Shown here: positions 58,401-64,000 of the stretch, piece after piece
How the letters are laid out: the number at the start of each line of letters is the position of its first letter
How positions within the stretch are numbered: the first letter of the stretch is position 1
DNA from: Litoditis marina
Taxonomy: Eukaryota > Nematoda > Chromadorea > Rhabditida > Rhabditidae
Assembly: GCA_964036275.1 (NCBI GenBank)
Contig: OZ038436.1
Coordinates: 13,171,904-13,235,903 of the forward strand
Direction of reading: 5' to 3'
DNA length: 64,000 nucleotides
Program-made: the position numbers and the translations under genes
The notes under the pieces: model-generated
The model's input: the letters and a program-made list of their open reading frames with translations, nothing else
The model's database searches: none
What the model was told of the DNA's origin: nothing

Positions 58401-61400
58401 ATCATCGGGTAGCAGAGAAGGAAGCTCCCGCAAACTACCTTATGGGATCTGCTAGTTTTCTATTCGTAAGATGTTCTACAATAATCATAGAATAGATTCC
58501 ACTAATCGCAAATTAGTTGGGATAGGGATCACTGTTCTGCTAGGAGGTTCGATTGAAAATGAAACTTCATGATGGAAAATTGTGAAATTGGAAAACAATG
58601 TTTTGTGAACTCACATTGACAGTAGGTGCCTACGAAGCCAGGTCTACACTTGCAAGTGTATCCTCCTTTCAAGTCATTCACACACTTCGCCCCTTCAGAA
58701 CATCCGTGCTCCAAACACGCATCTTTTACTGAAACGCACAATTTCACTTCACAGATCACTTGAAATTGGTTCATGAATAGTTCACTAACTTTGGATCTCT
58801 TCTCCACGTCTCTTACTGTTCAATATTTGGATTTGTTTTTATAATCTATTCTGAACTCTTTCTCTAACAAGTTTTTTTCTGATTCTCGACAGAACCTAGA
58901 TGAACGATACATTGTTAGAAACATATTTGCGTACCTTCGCAGGTTTCACCGACCCAGCCTCTTCTGCACTCGCAATGCACCTTGTCATCCACAACGTGAC
59001 AGTAACCATCATTTTGACATGGCTTTGTCTGTCGACATGTTTCTGAAATGTTTGTTGAGGTTTCAAGAGCAGGAAGGGGACAACTAATCTAAGTAAGTAA
59101 CAAGGGTTGTACTCTACTCCATATACAATCGCTGATGAGCATTGCATGTACTTTTTGGTGAAGATGAGACGGATTCACGAACTTCCCTGCATCTGTTTGA
59201 ATGGAGGATTGAACTTCTCATCCATCTTAAATACATTCATTTATATACGTAGGCCCTATCTAGCCGCTCCTCCACCACCACGTGGTCTCACTCATTGGAA
59301 ACGTGGAAGTGAACTTATAATGCCAATCACCTTCGGGAGTCATTTCGACCACGGAATCCTTATGTGTGAGTTGAGCGTGTGAATTCAGAAACCGGAGATC
59401 ATCAGTAGTTAGACCCGGTTCAGGCTCGAACTTCTTGAACATTCGAGTAGCTAGATGGCTAACTGCTTTGTCGTCCGCATTGCTCAAATCCTGGAAGAAG
59501 TTCCGATGTAATTGATCACAAGTACTCGAATATTTGTATGAATATAAATGATGTTTGCAAGGTTCTTTTTCTCCCAAATCATCTGTTTAGATGTTATAAC
59601 TTCAATTATGTTTTGCGAAAGTTATTTTCTTTTAAGTTTGCACCATTAGGTCTGATTTTTATTTTCATGCTATTCTACAAAACTGTTAACACCGCCAAGA
59701 TATAAGAAAAAGTTTTAATATACCGAAAAAAAGTGTTTTCGGAAGCATTAAACGTTCTAAAAATACTTACCTGTGTTATGTCCGACATGTCAATAACATT
59801 CCCAGTTCCCATGGCTTCAAGTCCGGAGGATGTGTCCGATTCCTCGAAAACCGAAGCATCGAATGGTAGACCGAAAATGTCCGCTTCGTTCACGACAAGC
59901 CCTGTGCAATTTGAATAATTTTTGAAAAATTACCAAGTTCAGTCTTAGCATCAATCTTCTAACACTCTGACCATGTGATAAAAGCAGTTCGATTTCGTCA
60001 AAACCTACTTCTGTATGAGTTGAATACAAGAAAGATTGGAAAAAGATTCACAAAGTATTATAACGCGAAATAGTTTCGATATAGAAAGTAGTAAGAACTG
60101 AAACCGGTCCTAAGGAAATTCGACATTGATTTTCCTACCTTCTGATTCAGTTTTATTCATAAAGAGTTGTTCCTCAATTGGAGAACTTTGTTGATAGGTG
60201 GGTCGAATAAGTCCGTTTCTAGGTCTCCATCTTTCCCAATACATGCCGTTTTCCGAAGCGATGCTCACTCTAAACTCTGATTAGTTCTTCGGGAAAAATA
60301 CATTTTGTCATAGTTATCAGTGATCAACGAACAACTTTACACGCAAATAAGAAGGAAAGTAAGTAACGTAATGTCAGCTTACACGTTACCTGTTCATGTT
60401 CAAACGTAGGTTGTCAAAGTTTTGAAAGTGGAATAAATTAGATGTGACGAATTGGAACATAAGCCTATGGAAACATAAGACTGTCATACTGAGTTATGAC
60501 CAAAGCATGGAGTACTCACAGGAATTGCACGGCGCCCACGTCTCTTTGCGCCTTCCAGACTACTTCCATCAGAAACTTCTTGTCGTCATTCACGTGTGTT
60601 ATCGAGTTGTTGGTCTCACCCTGGCTGCAATCTTGGAAGCCGACCCCTGAACAGTGTTATTTTTATTTATCAACCCAGCGGCTTAGCAAACCGTCCAACC
60701 TAATGAAAAGTTAATCTGAGTTTCTCATGAGATACCTCATGAGCTACTCGTGAACTCTCAATGTTGTAGCATAGCAATCATAGAATTTCATGAGAAACTC
60801 GTGCTAATAGCTCATGAAGTGATCTCATGAACCTTTGTGGGGATTGCTACGTCGCCTGTCAACCTCTGAAATTGTTGTACAAACCGGTGAAGTTGTCGTG
60901 AGAATCGTGTAGTCTATTGAAGTATTGTTGTGTATGTAGCTTTTCATGAAAAGGTATGTGACGGAACATCTGCTTTTTCATGGAAAGTGGAGTAAAGTAC
61001 GATCACTTTTCATCTATAACTGACCGTAGTTCTTCCAGTTATCGTCTTCAACGAATTTTCCGCCTCTGAGGGAACCTATCATGAAGCCTTCTGAAGAGCA
61101 CAGCCGCGGTTGAAGCAGAATACCACGGAAGTGAACATAACCCACCAGACGAACTGAACCGCTAACATTTATAAAAGGAAGCATCACACACTCTGCTTAC
61201 AAAACAAGGAATCGGCAAGGTATTTTGTGTTTTTGATTGTTTCTTGTTATTCCTTTCGTCGAGTATTGTTGTGGGCGCAGCAGTTTCGCAGTGTTTTGAG
61301 TCAGAGTTCGTATTGTCCATGAGTTTACTGTAAACATGAACCGTTCTCCGCATTTTTTAATCGTAATTTTATGTTTCCAGCTACATAATATGGTAGGTCA

Positions 61401-62225
61401 TGCACAATAAATTCATTCGATTTTTCAACATTCAGTTCCAAACTCACAATCAAATGAGAAAATTATAACCTTTCTAGAAAACGAATTACTTGCGCCGTTC
61501 AACCGTCCACAGCTGTACTTCCTTCGCTTTTTACACTGGTGCGTCAGATTAACTTCATCGGAAACTGGCCAATGTTCTCGAGATGATCACATTAAGCCAT
61601 ATAGCGCGATAAGCGCGACGGGGAACGATTTAGCATGGTTTTCTGGCTAAACTGGTTTTCTACTCGCCTTTGTACTCCTGTCCCGTTTCATAATAGTCCA
61701 CACGAACTCCCCTTCCGTCGAGAACGGTCAACTCGAAAGGAGGAGCAGTCTCCTGGGGATTACCTTAAATGGCTTCTTGATAGAACGGCATTTCTACTGA
61801 CTGTGAAACTGTTGTGTACGCTACCAACCGATGGGAATTGTGAAACGTATCGTATACGAAAGAATGAGGAAATAATGTCTATAATACCTGTTTCAAGATA
61901 GGGTTGTAAAATTGACTGTGAAACATTTGTGTAGGCTTCGATCTGATAAGTTAGCCGTATTTCACAACGTGAAATAAAAATAATGACGCTTTTTGCAGTA
62001 CTTTGTGAAAAATTGTTTATGAAATATCCTGGGACACCATCAAACAGGGCATGATTGACATAAAATCTCGACTGAAATAGATGCATGACCTGAAAACTGA
62101 CCGTGAAGGGATCTATCTAATCGCATCGAATTTCGTATTTTGCAATGAAATCCCGTGCTTTCGAACAACTCTGTGGCAACAACATTCGTAACGAGTAGAC
62201 CAAGGATACTCACACACAACATCAT
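55500..62225 (-). CDS. Secreted Reeler-EGF-ShKT multidomain protein
   Basis: Exons from the 5' end: 62102-62225, 61025-61192, 60520-60646, 60139-60269, 59771-59901, 59331-59490, 58935-59042, 58615-58728, 58064-58174, 57726-57836, 57315-57452, 56373-56493, 56004-56131, 55610-55731, 55500-55538; 610 residues in frame. A signal peptide (CVSILGLLVTNVVA) is followed by a Reeler domain to about residue 150 (FRGILLQPR, SITH, MEVVWKA). Residues 184-280 are unassigned and acidic. Four EGF modules occupy about 281-428; the fourth (INECNYNHCKNGAAC) has the calcium-binding pattern. A six-cysteine ShKT domain spans about 430-470, and the last 135 residues match nothing I know. Likely extracellular matrix or cell-surface role, by domain content only. 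The final short exon is the weakest. ATG follows an acceptor (TTTCAG) directly. Confidence 0.85.
60718..60860. mobile_element. CTCATGAG foldback element, copy 1
   Basis: Built from CTCATGAGATA-type palindromic words and ending GGGGATTGCTACGTCGCC. It is an inverted relative of 63037-63207. Lies in intron 2 of the Reeler-EGF gene. Confidence 0.6.
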
Positions 62226-62232
62226 CTGAAAT
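62226..62232 (-). promoter_or_regulatory. Splice acceptor abutting the start codon of the Reeler-EGF gene, possible trans-splice site
   Basis: On the minus strand GATTTCAG is followed immediately by ATGATG. A leader RNA or an untranslated exon would be joined here. Confidence 0.45.
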
Positions 62233-63036
62233 CATTCACATCACGTGAACATAAAATATATTTAAAGGATGTTACCGAATTTGAGTTGCAGTTTGACTTA
62301 CAACTGAAAACAGAGGGATAAAACTACAAATATAGTCGATAGAGACAAGTTTTTACTTACTACCCGCTCGATCTACGAGAGCGAAATTCCTAAACTAATA
62401 TCTTAGTATAATTTCAGTGACGTTAAACGCATTAAATTTATCCGAAACTAATTTCACGTTGAAAACGCGCCAAGAATACACATATCGTAGAAGTTTTAAG
62501 AGTAGATCTGTGAACTACATTGTTTTGGGACTAGTCTGTGCTGCGCAGTAAATGATAAGAACGGATAAGTAAGCTATGGATAACAATCAAGTATGGCTAG
62601 TATTGAGATGGATGGTGCGAGTGAGATTGGTTTCACTTACTCCCGCCCCCCGGTTCCAAGCAATGGATACCCATACATACCGGTTGGCTCGCTTTTTCAT
62701 AGCCTCGGGGGGTCAAATTCGGGACAATCAACATTGTCGGCCGGCCATAAAAACGTCTCTCCAACTACTCATTGGAAGCATGAAACATTATCGGATGCTT
62801 GATGATTAACCCTGATTTGTAACATGATAATATGTAACATAAAACTGACACAGGGGTTATAACCTCATGTTCGATACGTATTATGGTGTTGAACCACTAT
62901 TGGGACAGCTTACTGTGCATGTTAGTATCAGTTGTGTAATGAGATCTACCAAACCTTACCAACCTTTTAGTTTTCGAGAGCAACAAAATTTGTATGAATG
63001 TCAGAGAAGTTTGAATTTCATCCAGATTGACGGTCA

Positions 63037-63207
63037 GGCGGCGTAGCAATCCCTCAATAATGAGATACCTCATGAGCCATTAGCATGAGCTTCTCATGAG
63101 ATACTATTGATTGCTATGCTATACAACATTGAGAGCAGGAATATCTCATGAGATATATCATGAGAAACTCAAATAAATTTCTCATGAGATTGAGAGAATT
63201 GCTAGGC
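63037..63207. mobile_element. CTCATGAG foldback element, copy 2
   Basis: Begins GGCGGCGTAGCAATCC, the reverse complement of the end of 60718-60860, and carries six or more CTCATGAGAT words. A short relative (CTCATGAGCTCATGAGCAT) is near 46785. Confidence 0.6.
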
Positions 63208-63208
63208 C

Positions 63209-63247
63209 GTAGGGTTGTTAATCGAGTTGAAAATTTCGAGTTTTCCA
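63209..63247. mobile_element. Truncated end of the TCGAGTTT element
   Basis: GTAGGGTTGTTAATCGAGTT followed by AATTTCGAGTTTTC, matching the inverted end of 35536-35735. Directly abuts the CTCATGAG element. Confidence 0.55.
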
Positions 63248-64000
63248 GGCGGGATCGGTTGTTGAGCTATTGACCGATACCTAAATAATATAGTTTTCAA
63301 CTTTAGTTCTTTTTTTATAAAAAAGAAAGTGTACGTCTAGTGGAGCGCTGTAATTGTGGGCGTGTTCCGAAAATATCGATGTGAACTGATCAAACTACAA
63401 ATTAAGTTTGTTTCCCCACAGATGACTCTGTGTTGTTAGCAATGACTGGGGAGGAAATGAAAAGCGTCTCGTTCATTTAGTGAACCGGGTGTGTTACTTG
63501 ATTAACACGGAAATGGTTGTCTGTATCAAATTATTTCCTTATCAGGTAACAAACTAAACTTTGATCTGTAGGATATCTTTCAATAATGATTACACACATT
63601 ATTTCAGCAACTTTCATTCAATACCCAATTTAGGAGCAAAAAAATCTTGAGGTCAAATTAGTTTATCATCACTGTTCATCGCGAAAACTGGAAAGGAGAG
63701 TCTAGAACATCCTTCATCTTGTCAGTTGTTCTGTTTCTAGCGGGGAGAAGAGCAGGGCAACGTAGAAAACATAAATTCTGCGATCTTTAATCAACGAAAA
63801 TTCTCACATTTCGAATTCCTTCGTGTAATTTTCAATAGTTTTCGAGGCTAGAATTAGAAGATGTTATTCGGTCACAGGACGGCAAACGGAAACAGTCCAT
63901 CTTATCATCAGACTCGTTATGATTTAAATTTAATTCCCGCTCTGTTTCTAGTGTGATTATCCACCAGATTGATTCCATAGGGAATGTTGTTGGTTGCGTG

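Larger units (their letters stand above)
62226..64000. other. Right end of window, upstream of the Reeler-EGF gene
   Basis: The minus-strand promoter should lie just right of 62225. A GC-richer open stretch at 62593-62802 (+) is protein-like in composition but has no recognised motif. Otherwise only repeats (63037-63247). Confidence 0.4.

Noticed and set aside
62593..62802. Plus-strand protein-like open stretch with high GC
   Set aside because: No acceptor, donor, motif or neighbouring exon supports it as a gene.

Overview
This is nuclear DNA from a nematode, most likely a rhabditid. It is AT-rich, its genes are split by introns, and nearly every 3' splice site is a TTTCAG-type acceptor. A decayed major sperm protein copy (a nematode-specific family) and a ShKT domain support this. 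The species cannot be read from the window. No gene symbols are assigned because orthology cannot be tested here.

Layout. 1-3022 (+): 3' part of a histidine acid phosphatase gene. 4283-13638 (+) and 15169-19511 (+): a tandem pair of genes for short ionotropic-glutamate-receptor-like channels with the same 11-exon structure. A 4,978-bp LTR element lies antisense inside intron 4 of the first copy, and the coding frame across it is intact. 20830-26339 (-): a complete 14-exon glutaminase gene (594 codons). 26340-41588: a gene-poor stretch with an LTR-less retroelement remnant, a sperm-protein pseudogene, a tRNA-derived SINE, a TCGAGTTT-rich element and two exon-like segments that could be pieces of an unrecognised gene. 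41589-52817 (+): a complete 14-exon SLC6 sodium-coupled transporter gene (606 aa). 55500-62225 (-): a 15-exon gene for a secreted protein with signal peptide, Reeler domain, four EGF modules, ShKT domain and an unrecognised C-terminal region. The last 1.8 kb holds repeats only.

Exon coordinates were derived by reading splice sites and checking that every exon joins in frame; all five spliced models close without a frameshift. The genes do not form one pathway. Glutaminase, the receptor-like channels and the SLC6 transporter could all touch neurotransmitter handling, but their proximity alone is not evidence for that.

The most notable structures are the LTR element (673-bp LTRs differing at one base, 5-bp target duplication, tRNA-Gly-type primer site, no gag-pol, strong TACG enrichment), unusual splice sites in both receptor copies, short inverted-repeat elements that carry CACGTG at their ends, and an SLC6 splice acceptor lying at the edge of a dispersed repeat.
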